Below, in pieces: positions 29,881 through 43,191 of a DNA stretch of 64,000 bases (position 1 is the first letter of the stretch; each line of letters opens with the position of its first letter). A program made the position numbers and the translations under genes. Location of the stretch: positions 6,190,396-6,254,395 of the forward strand of contig JAZAYU010000009.1 in assembly GCA_038501625.1 (NCBI GenBank), in the 5' to 3' direction. The DNA comes from Corbicula japonica (lineage: Eukaryota; Mollusca; Bivalvia; Venerida; Cyrenidae). The notes under the pieces were generated by a model, which worked only from the letters and a program-made list of their open reading frames with translations, made no database searches and was not told where the DNA came from.

Positions 29881-32800
29881 TCACACCTGTGACACGGAGA
29901 CCTTCTTCGCCATGGACTCGTTACCCCTGGCAACAAGTAATGTTAGTGTATCGCCAGCTTCCTTTATGGTGGTCATTGTGCTGAAAAAAAAACAATACAC
30001 TATACCCAGGTCTCTAACCAATTGAAAAGAAACATGATCCTGATGACATTGTAAAATAGTATACACTATTTAAGGACTTGCTTAGCTTAAAACTCTTTAA
30101 ATACTTTAGCTTCAAACAATCGCAATGTATAGTCACCATGCCTCAGCTGGAGTCAAAATTAGCTAAAGTCTGTGCCATGTAACAGTGAAAAAAGTTTTCT
30201 TCAAATGTATTATTCATCGTTTTAAAGAATATCATCGACCAACGCAGAAAAAAAATCCAGCGTGTGGTCTTTCCTTAGTTTCCTGATTGTTTTGTTACGA
30301 ATATATCTGTGTGTATTCACCCAATAGGAAATTTATATTTTTTATGTTGGTTGCCATTAGAAAAATTTCTTTGTCGAAGGTTTGCCACGACAGCGGATTA
30401 CCAAGGAAATACAAGTAAGAAATATGTTGCATCTGTTAGCATTTTTCTTTGGTCGAATGATGACTCTTGTTTATCAAATTAACCCTGACTCTGTTTATAT
30501 ACCTTTGATAGTTTGCTCCAATAACACTCTTGCCGTCCACAGCCAGGATCCGGTCACCAACTTGCAAACAGCCATTTTCCGCTGCCGGGCTGTCGGGAAC
30601 AATTTTGCGTATGTAAATGCCGGCGAGACGCAAAGTTGTGTGCTAGAAGTAGAGAATGACATTTCTTCTATCTGGTTTCAGTGAAAGGCACAGTTTAATC
30701 CATATGCGAATACATCCTTGGAGAATTTGGTATAACCCAAACTTTCTTTCTCATGTACGAGGTTCGAACAGGAAAATTCGTCCCAGGAGGTAACGGCCCA
30801 AAACAGTTTCCCCAAAGGGCTGTTTTCCTCATTCGAACCACACGTAATAGAAACTTGTTCTTGAATACCATATATCATATACATTTACAATTTTATTGAC
30901 TTTTTATCTGATAACTCATTTTTATAGTAGTGGAGGAGTTCCTTAGAAATACAAACCACAGAATTTGCTAACAAAATATAAGTAAGTTGTATATATAAGA
31001 AAACTCATCTATAACGTATCATCGGTTTGGGTTGGAAAATAGCAATCGGGAAATTGTTGTTTGGACCCCCAACAGCCATCTCGGGCCGGACACGGAAAAC
31101 CCGATTTGGTAAGCAATAATCTATTGTTTTTCTTGCCCTGCCTATAGGTTTCTAAATTTAAAATTAAAACCAAGAACTTAAGCATTTCTGTGAGCGATAT
31201 TCAAGACTGAGAATTCCATTTAAAAGAAATTTTGCTCATTAAAGGGAGACAACTCCAGATAAATTCTCAGGGGGACATATTTTCTGTATACTTACCAATC
31301 CATCAATAAGCGCTAGCCCGAGACCCGAGTCGCTTTTCTTGAGGTATACAGTGAACAGTGGACAGGGGGACATTCTTTTTTTCTCATCCGGGCCTAGCAC
31401 CTCGGACACCTGTTCGTCTGTAATCATAATAACCACAGACATTGTAAGTCATGCACACTTGTTTTTATGCGCACACCTATTGTATCAGCTAAAGGCTTTT
31501 TCAGGGATCTAACAATCAACCCATGAATCGTCAACGCCTGCACGATACATCTCGACAATTTTGTCAATATACGACTATTTATACATTTTACATTTACAAG
31601 GTCTCAAAATAAGTAAATAATAGTCAAACTGAGTTATGGGGAGCCTACTAAATGCAATTAAACTGAAGCGACCATACACTCACATGTAAGTGTCCTCGGG
31701 CTATTTTCCGCTGAGGGAGCCACGTTCAATGAACTTCCGTGTCGCTTCAGTGCCGCAAGTGTGCTCTCGTTGACTTCAGTGAATATTTCGCTCGGAAATA
31801 CTTCGCGTGCTTCCTGCCTGACGACGACATTTGTTGAAGCGGCATTGTCGTCTGCTATATCGTCTTCGAACACGTCGCCATTATTGTTTATGAACAAATC
31901 GTCTTCTGCGAGCTCGACAGACGATCTTCGAGAGCTTGATTCAAAACTTATGGAGGACAGTTTCTGTGATTGCGATCGTAGTTTTAACGTAGGGTTTGAA
32001 GAGGTAGGGATCGGTCGGAATGTTGAGTTGTTTTGAGAATGCTTAGCAGGGATATCACTAAGATAACTCTTGTACAAACTGTCTATAGCCTTCTCATCTA
32101 CAAACATGTCATCACTAGACACACTTCCGGTTCCAAGTGACTTATGGCGTTTAATGCCATTTCGAAGTAATCTTGGTTTTGGTTTTGGTCTTATAGTTGG
32201 AGATTCCTTGATACTACAGGTAGTAACTTTACCTTCTTCTGGTTCACTCTGACTATCACTTTTGGCGGCATACGTATCTGAAGTGTAGCCACGTTCTATA
32301 GCTTCTTCAAAAGAGGCGCTCGGTCGATGACGTAAAAGCCGCAACGGAAGATCTTCTATACTGAAACTGTGCGCCTGGTTAAGTTTGCTCTGTAATTTCT
32401 TCAGTTTATGCCGCTCTCGTATTTGCACTGATTTTGGCAGAGTTCTTGCTGAACAGTTTGCGACATTACTGGAGGCAGACAATTTCTGGTATCTTGACGC
32501 GTTCAATTTTTCCTTTATTTCTGATTTACAAAGAGGTTTATTATTTGTTCTTTCATTAGCCTTTGAAACAAGAGAGGCAACTGTCTCATTCCCTGTATGT
32601 TTGCAAGGGGATTCAACTGTTTCCATACTTTCGCGTTGCTCCTCTTTCATCAAATCGGATGACAATGTGTTTTCGGTCTCGATTACGTCCGCCTGTATAT
32701 GTGCACAGTTACACACACCGGTTCCTGGTTTGGGAACTTTGATAGACCAAGGGTTTGTGTTAGACTTTTTGACCGGGATTTTACTTCTGTGCTTTTTTAT

Positions 32801-35800
32801 CAGCACTGACAAAGCTGTTTCGGGGAGACTGTACCGACGCTCATGCAACGTTTGTTTGTCTTGCACTTGTTCATAGAATGGATCTGCCAATTCCGCTTGT
32901 GGTGCACATGACGTACCACGTGGAGTATTGCTTATACTGAATCCGCTGTCACTGTCGTCAGCTTTTGGAATTAAAATGTAACATAGCGGTAAGATAGAGA
33001 GTTACATCCGAAGCAACATACAAAATAAAGAAAAAAGTTTTACTAGATGCCTGCATGCAGAACGACAAAAGTTTTACAAATTTACAAATAACTTAAAGCA
33101 TACTTTAAGCAACAGGGGCACAGACGATGCTTTGTAACAAACACACCAAAACTAAAATTCTTTGCAAAAACATCAGCTAATACATGTTTCGTGGTACACA
33201 ATACATCTACATAAATAAAACAACCACTTGGAAAACATACCTTCCGGTGGACCGCCGTAAAGAGATTTGAGTCGGCGGAGTTGGTTCCAGAAAGAAGTGT
33301 CTTCTGGACACCTGATAAGGTCCACTATCCCACAGTTGTCCGGCAGAGCAAACGGAGGATGTGTAGACAGCGGCAGTTGTTGCATATCTAGGTAAACAAC
33401 AAAAGATCAAAGTCGGAAGTATCCCACTCTACAGTTATACTAAGAACGTACATGATCCAACTAATGATTTAGCTTTAACATAAGGCAGATAGTTGCATGA
33501 GGTATAATACCTACTTAGGCCGAGGATCCCGACCAAACAAGAGACTGCAGTACTTGCTGCCTATAAAGGTCAACAAATAAGGGGTCACTGTATTTTATAC
33601 GCTTTTTGTGTATAAACAATCTCCTGCATAGGTGTAATAGATCGGAACTGATTTTCATTTAGACACGTTCGAGGTATGTGATTGAACCGAAATTACCTTC
33701 TTTTAGAACCATTTCCATCTCTTCCTGCGACGGTGTCCAGATCACAGGAGCCGGCTTCCCTCCGAGGTTATAGTGTGTGAGTATGTGATGTAACTGACCA
33801 GCCGTCAGCGGCTGGTAGTTAGTCTTCATCAACTGCCACTCGTACTGAAATGTAAAGTTTTTGCTGAAAAGTGGCATTACTAACCATCTTCAAACAACCT
33901 TTCAAATACAGATTTCGGCCACTTAACAATTCAATTGTCGGACGGGTACATATAATTAATATCTTAGTGTGCGGTAACGTTGGCAACCTAGCAGCCTGAA
34001 GTTGGCAGGCAGCATAGCAGCCTAAGTTGGCAGCCTAGCAGCCTGAAGTTGGCAGCCTAGCAGCCTGAAGTTGACAGCCTAGCAGCCTGGTTGGCAGCCT
34101 AGTAGCCTGAAGTTCACGAACCTCTAAGTGCGAGATCAATATGTTTTCTGATCAGTACACGCGTAAAATTTCGTTAGTCATATGGTGCATTTATGGGTTC
34201 TTACCTTGACCAGAGTATTTTTTGAGGTAGCAAGAAGCTCTGAAACGGCAAGAAGGCGCTCGAACATCTGACTAAACTCATCCTCTAGTCCGTTCTGTGT
34301 CGCCCAGTCTTCCAACTGGCTCAGGTTGGCTCGGATCCGGACACCGCACTGCCAGTTGTAATATGCAGCCCCTGAATCTGTCAAATAATAAGAATAGGCA
34401 GGCTAGACAACTCGTGCTTCCTTCTTTGTATTATTGTGTACGATCGGTGTTAACCAATCCTGTAACTCTTACTTGTTTCATAAGTTTTCAACCATTTTCT
34501 ACAAGTAGTTCCCACCCTTCCCTTAAGAACTGTATGATGATTAAATCCCCACAGAGGATATGAATACTTTTTACTGTGATCAGCTATGTGGAAAAAACAC
34601 ATATTAAGTATTTAAACAATACAGTATTTTTTACGAAGTTGGAACATTGAGTATTGCTCTGAACCTAGGCTATGTGGCAAATGGCATCTCCACACAAACC
34701 AACCCGCCTTCCCTCCTTATTTGTCGTATTTTTTTAAGTTTTCTTTTCATCTAATCTGAATTCTAATCGTGTAGATACCTACCTCCTACAATAAGTTTGT
34801 TGAATACATTTGTGTTTGCGAAGAAGAACAAATAGGTGAACAATTGGCGAGTTATTCCTTCGTGCAACATCACAGAATGTGTTACTTCCGCCAGAAGTTC
34901 AAACATCCGGATGACGTCTTCCATTGAACATTGCTCGGAGTTGGCGTCACTAAACGGATTGCTATCAAGTAGGGCGGGTAATACTGGATGTAATGCCTGT
35001 AAAATAAAACATCTCTCATTTGTTCAACACGCACATCTTTGCAAGCAACAAAGCCAACCATATCCCCATTTTGCTTCCTGAATGCTGTAGCTTTTTTAAG
35101 TTGAGAAAATATATGAAATAATAATTAAATTCTGTATATGCAAATGAAACGAATCAAGGTGGTGTTATTTTCTGTAAACTGTTGCTGAATGGTGAGTGGG
35201 GGTACTTTAAAACAAGATATTAGGCCTTCTTGGACTTCCTATATAAATTTTAATGAACGTTCATTCTCACGGTTTTATTTAATTACCCACAATAAGTTAT
35301 TTACCTAACCAAGACATAATGAACACGAAATGAAATGACCTGCTGATTAGCTTTTTATAAGGGTTTATGTTTTTCTTTAGAACTACCTTTGTGATTGTGT
35401 AAACACACTGCTGGAAACAAAACATGATGATTTCCTCCAGTCCCGTCACAAGCTGGCCTAGTGCGTGTTTCGCGTTATCCTCTTTCCGGGCTTTCTTGTC
35501 CTCGCGCCCTCTATCGGGGGATGGAACTTCCGGAAGCTGGAACGTGTGCTTTAGGAACAAGAGGAGCTGAACACAATTTGATATCCATAGCAACAATCTT
35601 TCCAACTTCCGGTCACTGTCGGTCGAATTTTGAGAATGGTCTATCAATGCACTGCAAAAGTAAATTAATTGAAAAATAAAGGATACCATTAGTAAAATTT
35701 TTGATTTTTCTTCTTACATTTTTAAAATTAAGTGCTGCACACTTGTAAATACATCGTTGAACGAAATAAAATCATAATGCATGTTGTTATCATCTGAGTA

Positions 35801-38800
35801 TGCAGTGTGACATAGTGTATCAAGCTATTGTAAAATTAAGGAATGCATGCATCGAACCTTGAACTTGTTCGTAATGATTGCTTGCTGGCACGCCAAGTAT
35901 TTTCCCATGCCAATCGTAATCGTACCATTTAATAGTAATCGTAGCATTTAATCGCAAATTAAACGTTAGATTTGATGGAGGAAATAGATATCTCCAAAAT
36001 TAACCATGCAACACTATTTAACAATCTGGTTTGTTTTTTTTTTACAAATTTATATCGACTTATTAATGCTTAAGTTTTGTGGGTGGTTTTGTTTTTGCTT
36101 TTGTCTTCAGTAGAAATTGCCTAATTAGTGTTTTGGATGGCCTTAAAGTTTCGGCTGATGAAGAATTCTTAAAGCGATATTAACAATTACTTTCACAACA
36201 AAGATCAATAGATGTTTTAATAGGAAACTTTATTTTCGTTTATTGATAACAATTACGTCAGTTTTCCTTTACCACTTCTTTTTTGTTTTCATGTATAAAT
36301 TAAACATCGTGATTTTTTATCAACAATTCGTAAATATTCCTTCAGTGTCCATTCCTTTTCTCATTTCTGAAATTCGAGAGTGATTGCTAATTTCAAACAT
36401 CAGAATACCCCTAAGTATGGCTTCGTTTAGAAACCTGACCCGTACGCATCCAGGGGTGACCCCCACTTTAATTACAGTTTATCATTAACAAGCTACTGAT
36501 AGATACTGTTACATGATGGTATTCATAGCCAAATACATGGAAGATAAACATTATTTAGAATTAATCAAACATATATCAGTTCCCAAATCTTAGGCGCTTG
36601 TATACCATGTAACAACAAATTAAGATTTTCAAACGATTATTGACTCTACAATTAATTGTAGCAATTCACAACGGTGTGTTCGATTTATTTTCTCAGGGAG
36701 CAGTGTGCAGTTATTTGATTGAAAACCTCAGCATTGTTTGCCTTCCATTATGCGGGCATTTAACCAACAATATAACATGCCAAAAGTCGAGATTGATTGA
36801 CATAGTAGACGAAAGACCTCATGCAAAGCGAACGACAGTTTTCTTACTGTCAATGTGTAGCTTGCTTTTGATCATATTCCAGTAAAATGTAGCCCCGTAC
36901 TTCGCATCAGTACAGCATTTATATTCCTCCTTTTCCTGGATCACAGAGATTGTTCATCAAGTGAATGCAAGATGATTATCAAACGTTGCTAACAGGACTA
37001 GAGATCATAAAGGTGAGGCTGGGTAACAGTCTTTATGTTGTTGTTGGTCAGTTTGGAGACTCAGCCATGCAATGCGACTTATTTTACTATGTTAATCTGG
37101 GAAGGGCACACGATAATGTTGAAAGGACTTCATGCCCAACCCTTTTTGCTTTTCTAATTATTGATCATATGTATGTATATATACCTGTAAAACAAAATAG
37201 CAAATAAAATATGTTTAAACTAAGTTTGGAGACTGGACTCAATTTAAACCAACCAGATGCTGGAGATTCAAGAATGGTCTCCAGTCACAGCTTTATGGTA
37301 GTTTAAACGATCACGATGACCAGCACTTTAGGAAACTTTCAAAGTAATGTTAAGAAGTAACAAAAGACGTACGTTTGCAGAAGTGTTTGTATGGAAATAT
37401 AACCCAAGAACGTAAACATTAAACAGATAAGTTCTGGGCCAGGATATTTACCATACGAATAAGTGAAATGTAAAAATAATTAAAGTGGACCTTAACTTTT
37501 ACTTTATATAATAACAAATGGCATCCTTAAAAACGCAAAAGACTCATTTCAGCCAATCAGATGCTTGAGATTTGAGACTGGTCTCCAAACGCAGTTTTAT
37601 AATCTTTGGCCCAGGTAATGTTTTCATTGACCAACCGAGAAGTTATGACTCGACAAATAGAAAAGCATTTGCGACTTAACTACCGGTCCTTATTTTTAAA
37701 CTTTGCTGAATGTGCCAAAAAATAATTCCTGGCAACATGAAAAGACAAAATACAGGGGGTTTCTGCAATTGGATCACGCCTAACAAGTTTATGTATTGTG
37801 CTGTCAACGTTTAATTTGTTTTATGAGAGATTCATATTATGGCACTTGTTTTCGTTTTATGAACAACTTGTTTAGCTATTGTGCATATCATGTCAGTAAA
37901 TCTTAAATAATGTGATAATCAGACAACGCATAAGTTGGCATCAACAATCGAAAACTGCCCGCAAAATTATGTCATTTTTTCATGTCACTGAATAAATGAC
38001 TCTCGTTAAATCATCTAAACTCTTTCATTGTATAATATTTAAACGAAATCGATACAGTTTCTTGCTTACAAACTTTGTGAATTAATGATTAAAGAGTTAA
38101 ATTTCTGTTGTGACAATCTGATTACACTGTCAATACATGATTTATAACGCTAACCACATCTATGCAATAAAAACTGCATAATGAGATTTTAATTAAAATT
38201 TGGTATTTTTCAACTACAATAACTTACCATGAAAATTTGCAGGCCGACAATGATTTGGCGGTTTCCTGTAAAAGAAATAAAAAAGCTGTGAATACAAATC
38301 TGCCATATCTTTTGATGATCATATACTGGACTATTATTCAGAGACCATCTTAAGGCGGGAAAATGCAATATGTACGTCAATCTTCATTTAAAAAAAAAAA
38401 CACTAAAAAAAGAATACATATATTCTTTAACATTGCTGTATCGGTTGTATTGTTGAATCATATGGGCTTTAATGTGATGATATGTGTAAAATAATCTATA
38501 TAGTTCTGGGTGTTCATTTGAGTCGACCTTTCGAAGAAAAGACAATACAGAGGAACCGCTGTGTCCGTCCGTCCGTCACGAAAACTTAATGTTTGCAATA
38601 AATTTGCAATTTCATAATATTTCTTAATCAAACTTTCAAATAACTATGCTTAAGACAAAATAGAGTTATGATGAAGCCAAAAGCTGTAGGTCAGAATAAC
38701 ATTTGACTAAGTAATAACTCTGTTTGTATGTCTTGTTACGACTGTAACTTTTTTTCATCAAACTTTCTAATTTATATTTTTAAACCAACATGGTTGTGAT

Positions 38801-41800
38801 TTAGCCAACATCTGTTGTTGATCAAAGACACATATGAAACAGTTAAGTTTGTACTTAGTCAAGCATACTGTCATTCATGATGGGTTCATGTTTAATGTAT
38901 TTTGTTACTCTAACAAAGTACCCGAGGACTAGTGGCCAAATAAACATCTATTTGGTCTCCTATTATTCTGACTTGACTGACTGAAGAATTAACGATTTCA
39001 TTAAATCCTAACAAATACATTTGGAATATTTACACCGTTTATAAAAAACCCTAATAAAAATAATGTTTTTCGCTCTTTGATTGACAATTTTTTACATGTA
39101 ACGCTGAACCGTTGGTGAGTGCAGGCAGGTCGGAATTATTTAACCAAGACAACTTGTAATCTTTTGTTCAAAGCGGGATCCTGGTGGGGAGGTTTGGGGG
39201 TTGTTCGACTGTGTTTGTCCAGCCTTATATTGCTACTTGGATTAAAAAGAATACTGGCAAGCTGTACAATTTGAAAAAAATCCAATTCCATAATGTTTTA
39301 AACTGTCATATCTGGAAACGGTCGAGTGTTAATTTTATAGAGGTCTGTTTTACGATCCAGTTTGAATGCATTACAAAGATTAGTGTGTGTAAAATAATGC
39401 GTTAACATGCTGCCTTTTTCAAAAAAGGTGTCAAATCATGAAACGTATTTTTCAAAGCACCCAAGTCCCCAGGTTAAAGTAAGAATTCACAATAAAAAAG
39501 GGAAGTCAGTTATATAATTTATATAAAAAAATCACCCTTTATTTTCAAATTTTCGAACTCACTTTCTTTTTCAAGAAAAATACACACTCATGTATATTGT
39601 GTATTTTTCTTGAAAAAGAACACGAGTTCGAAATTTTGAAAATAAAGAGTGAAATTTGTTATAAGTTATAAAGTAAGAATTGCTATTTACGCATAATTTC
39701 TCCTTCGGTAATACATATACATGTATCAATATATCGGCACAGGATCATAAAACTGAGATTTGAGACCACTCTCCGATCAAGGAACAATACTTTGATTTTA
39801 GACAACAGAAATATCACTTTCGCAATTAATAGTTTATCAAAATAAGATATGTTAAACTAAGGTGTTTATTAGACGCTTTATAACATTAGGCAAATAAGGC
39901 AATATATAATTTGAAAGTAATTTTAGTTCATCTATTTAAATTTCTACTTAACGTTTTGAATCATTTAATGATCATTCCAAACATATTTTATAATATCATA
40001 TTGTCAAACATGTGATGCTTTTAGCGAAAGTTTCCATCGTTTACCATTAGATAGACCATTGTAAGTACGTGGCGTTATACAATTTATTAGCGTGACAATG
40101 GCGTTATCTACGTAATACGTAAAACATAGGATTCTTTTGTAATTCGTTTATAATTCCAATAATCTTCATCTCTTATCTTTTGTTGTTTAAGAATCAGTTT
40201 GTTTGAGCTTTTCCAACGAAATGAAAGAACATGTCATCTAAGTCGAAAATGAGTGGCAAGAGATAGATATGTGTACCGCTGTATGAGGACATTTTGCTAT
40301 CACTTAAAATCTATTGAACATGATGAATGCAAACCCATTAAAGGCAGGACTCGTATGAAACTTTAATGAAGACCTAGTCATCAAAAATACTTAACTTCAT
40401 TGGAGCAAAAACTATCAACAATGCAGATAATGAAATCGATTGTTAAAACTTAGTCTCACAATAGGATTAAACATTAAAAAAAAGAAGCCTTATAAATAAA
40501 ACTTTCCTAAACTATTTAGAATATGATAAAAATGTTCCATAAGGGAATATTTCAATGAAAAAGAATGCGTTAAGCACGTAAAAACAACAAATTTATATTT
40601 CACAGCGTTATTAATAACCCAGCTTATCTTTAAAATGTTTTATTAAGGTCCCACAAAATACGTTGATTCTAATTAATCTATGATTCTGTCAACTTAGCAA
40701 TTTAAATCTGACACGAGACAATCTGACAATAATGTGTAATTTTTAGTCCAAAGTAAATAAAATACAAAGGCCTATCAAATGACGAATTAGATCAACTTAA
40801 GATAGCCCTGCTTAAGAGTCAGTTACTTTAATGGATAAAACGGCACGATAGATCCCCGAGCTGGGTATTGGGTATACAAAAACATTTTTGCAAGTCTGTC
40901 AAAGACATGAGCCTCGAATTTGACAAAATGGCACAAATTGACATATATGGAAATCTCTGTTAATTCAAAAACTTCTTGTATATAGCCCCATGCGTTGTTT
41001 TACAACAGCTAATTTTCATTTCAAACTAAAGTGAATAACCGTTCAAGTACAATTACAGATTGGTTCAAATTTACACAAATGAATATTTACATGAGAAGAT
41101 TTGTTTCGTGGTCAAAACTGTTGTGTGATCTTTACTATTTTCTTTTTGCTTGCTTAATCGGTGTCCCCAAAAATGATACACATTAATAAAAATAATATTC
41201 CGAGATTAAAAATCATCGCTTCGATTCCTGGATTTGGGCTTTTTATTAACAGAAATTTTTTGCGAACTTTGTTAAAATGAGATTAAGTAGCATTCGGAAA
41301 AGAAGTACGGACGAACGGATCGACAGACAGACAGACAGAAAAACAGACATGATTACTAATTTTCACGAAATCGAAGTCATCAATGTCAGATCGTGGAGCT
41401 GTATTTTAGTTAACAATAAATAAGTAATCTGTAGGATAACAAAATTCAATTTTGATAACTTAAAGAAAACTCTTTCAAATTTAGGGAAACTAAAGAGATG
41501 TCAGACCAGATAAATTTTCTTCATTCAAACGAGGGAAGACAAAAAAGCATCATACGAACATTAAAATTCAGGGAACTGAAATTAATGTGTTTTATTCATG
41601 TTTTTATTCAGCGTCTACTTACTGCAACGTTTTCCCTGACGGTGAAGAGTATTCTTAGGAAGAGATGTTTTAGTTGTCGGCGTTCAAACTTCCGGCTAGC
41701 ATGCTCTATACACATACTAAACAGGAAGGCTGTAGTCAGCGGGTACGTCTGACATGTGTTCTGCTGCTGAATTATTGCACATATATATTTCACAAGCTCC

Positions 41801-43191
41801 TCCTCTTTGTCTTTTGTATACGCAAACGACATCCGCTCTGGGATGGACGTATCCCCAGAATCGTCCGTGTTGGAATTCGACTCAACCTCGTGGTCCCCCA
41901 GATCAAGCTTAAGGTTTGAGTTTTCCACGTCAATATCATGCGGTTGAGGTACTGGTAACCATGGCAACGATAGGGGCACGTCGTTTCCTTTGCTACAATC
42001 CTTAAAGAGCAGCACATAATATATTCCTATACTGAGTATATCGCCGCTTTTCATCAAAGCCTTTCCCCGAATTTGGTAGCCGTTAAGGCGAATGTTTTCT
42101 GCCAGAGGTTCCAATTCCAGGAAATAATTATTCCTGTCTTTTGTTGGATCAATTTCACCATTATTTTTCTTAAATCTGTACACCTTCACGTTGCAATGAA
42201 CAGATTCTATATCCGGTGCGTACAAAGAAAACCTTGGCACATCCAGGTCTACATGTTGGTTACTTTTTAAATTTGGATTTCCGAATGTGAATCTTTTAGT
42301 TTTTATAACGTATGCCGTTTTATCCCTGTGAACATCAAAACCTCGGATGTTTACAAAAAATGGATGTTTCGTCGGAATAACCGTATCACATTCCGTTGAA
42401 CAGATTTTCTTAGATTCATTTTTTGTCACAGTTGTAACGTCAGGTAAATCCCTCACATTTTTTGTTTCCAACATTTTGTTTAATTCCAGATTTAATCCAT
42501 TTGAATTGCGTTCCCAACTTGTGACATCAAATAATGGTATAGCGCCAGGTCTTAGTTTTGATATCAAGATTTTACGGGCATTGTTATTTAGACCGGAAGT
42601 ATCATCGTCGTCTGCTAAATCGGTTACATGCATGCGCTCATGCAGTTCGTATCGTCTGCTGTAACCATCGATTGGTTTCCAAAACTTCTGAAGTAACAAC
42701 GGTTTGTCACGGTCGGAAAGAATTCTGACAAATATTCTTTCCCATTTATGAATGATTAATTCATTTTGTGGGGTAGCATCGCAGTGTTCATAGATTCCAA
42801 CCACATCACATAGAACATAATTTTTACAATCCTTCACCGGCAGTCCAAATCGTTCAAGCGCATGTTTTACTAATTCCTGAGCAGTTGAACGACATGATGC
42901 AAGAACACTTTTATACTGAACACCAGGAAGTATAGTTTCTCCGTAAACTTTTAGAACACCTGGAGTAAATTGATCCGTCGAGAGTTCGGTATTATCAGTT
43001 GGTACGAGGGTTAAACATTTTTTCCTGACTCTCCCGATGGTGGCTGACTTCTGATGCACAATGTCAGCCGTGAACGCCTGCATCGCTTGGTCAGCGACAT
43101 CATTTAACTGTGACCCGTACACACTGAACTCGTTATTTAAATCGTAGGGCGCAGAATGCCTTTTCCAATCTGAGCGGGCTAGTTTTTCCAT
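29881..43191 (-). CDS. RADIL: RADIL (Ras-associating and dilute domain protein), 11 exons
   Basis: Rap1 effector that in vertebrates controls cell-matrix adhesion and migration. Coding exons, minus strand: 43191-41623, 38265-38228 (38-nt microexon), 35651-35387, 34996-34783, 34377-34205, 33844-33697, 33387-33241, 32961-31684, 31417-31296, 30642-30503, 29980-29881. They sum to 4194 nt, 1397 aa, with consistent phases. Domains: RA about 78-190 (GVLKVYGETI, YVLCDVVG), FHA about 300-405 (RFSLYAPDIESVHC, SGDILSIGIYYVLLFKD), DIL about 450-800 across the short exons (LLLWISNCVQLLLFL, CFQQCVYTITK, LHHILTHYNL), a low-complexity Ser-rich linker of about 425 residues from one large exon, and a C-terminal PDZ at about 1293-1385 (SDSGLGLALIDGL, AGIYIRKIVPDSPAAENG, GDRILAVDG). 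The carboxylate-binding loop reads SGLGLAL. The same order holds in human RADIL (about 1075 aa); the linker here is longer. Rasip1 lacks the PDZ and afadin differs, so RADIL is the best name. A UTR exon may lie upstream: an AG stands 7 bp before the ATG. Confidence 0.95.
33985..34115. repeat. 22-bp minisatellite in a RADIL intron
   Basis: About six imperfect units of 'ttggcagcctagcagcctga'. It lies 90 bp from the exon edge at 34205. Confidence 0.8.
37205..37612. repeat. decayed and half copies of the palindromic MITE
   Basis: A degenerate full copy lies at about 37210-37310. A right half lies at 37551-37612 ('cagccaatcagatgctt' to 'cagttttataatc'). RADIL intron. Confidence 0.5.
39525..39660. 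repeat. fold-back element in RADIL intron 1
   Basis: Arms of about 57 bp ('tttcttgaaaaagaac', 'gttcgaaattttgaaaata' and their inverses) around a loop of about 15 bp. Confidence 0.7.
41321..41348. repeat. ACAG microsatellite
   Basis: 'gacagacagacagacag' followed by interrupted units. Confidence 0.7.

Noticed and set aside
32385..32876. 163-aa plus-strand ORF
   Set aside because: Antisense of the large RADIL exon; no signals of its own.
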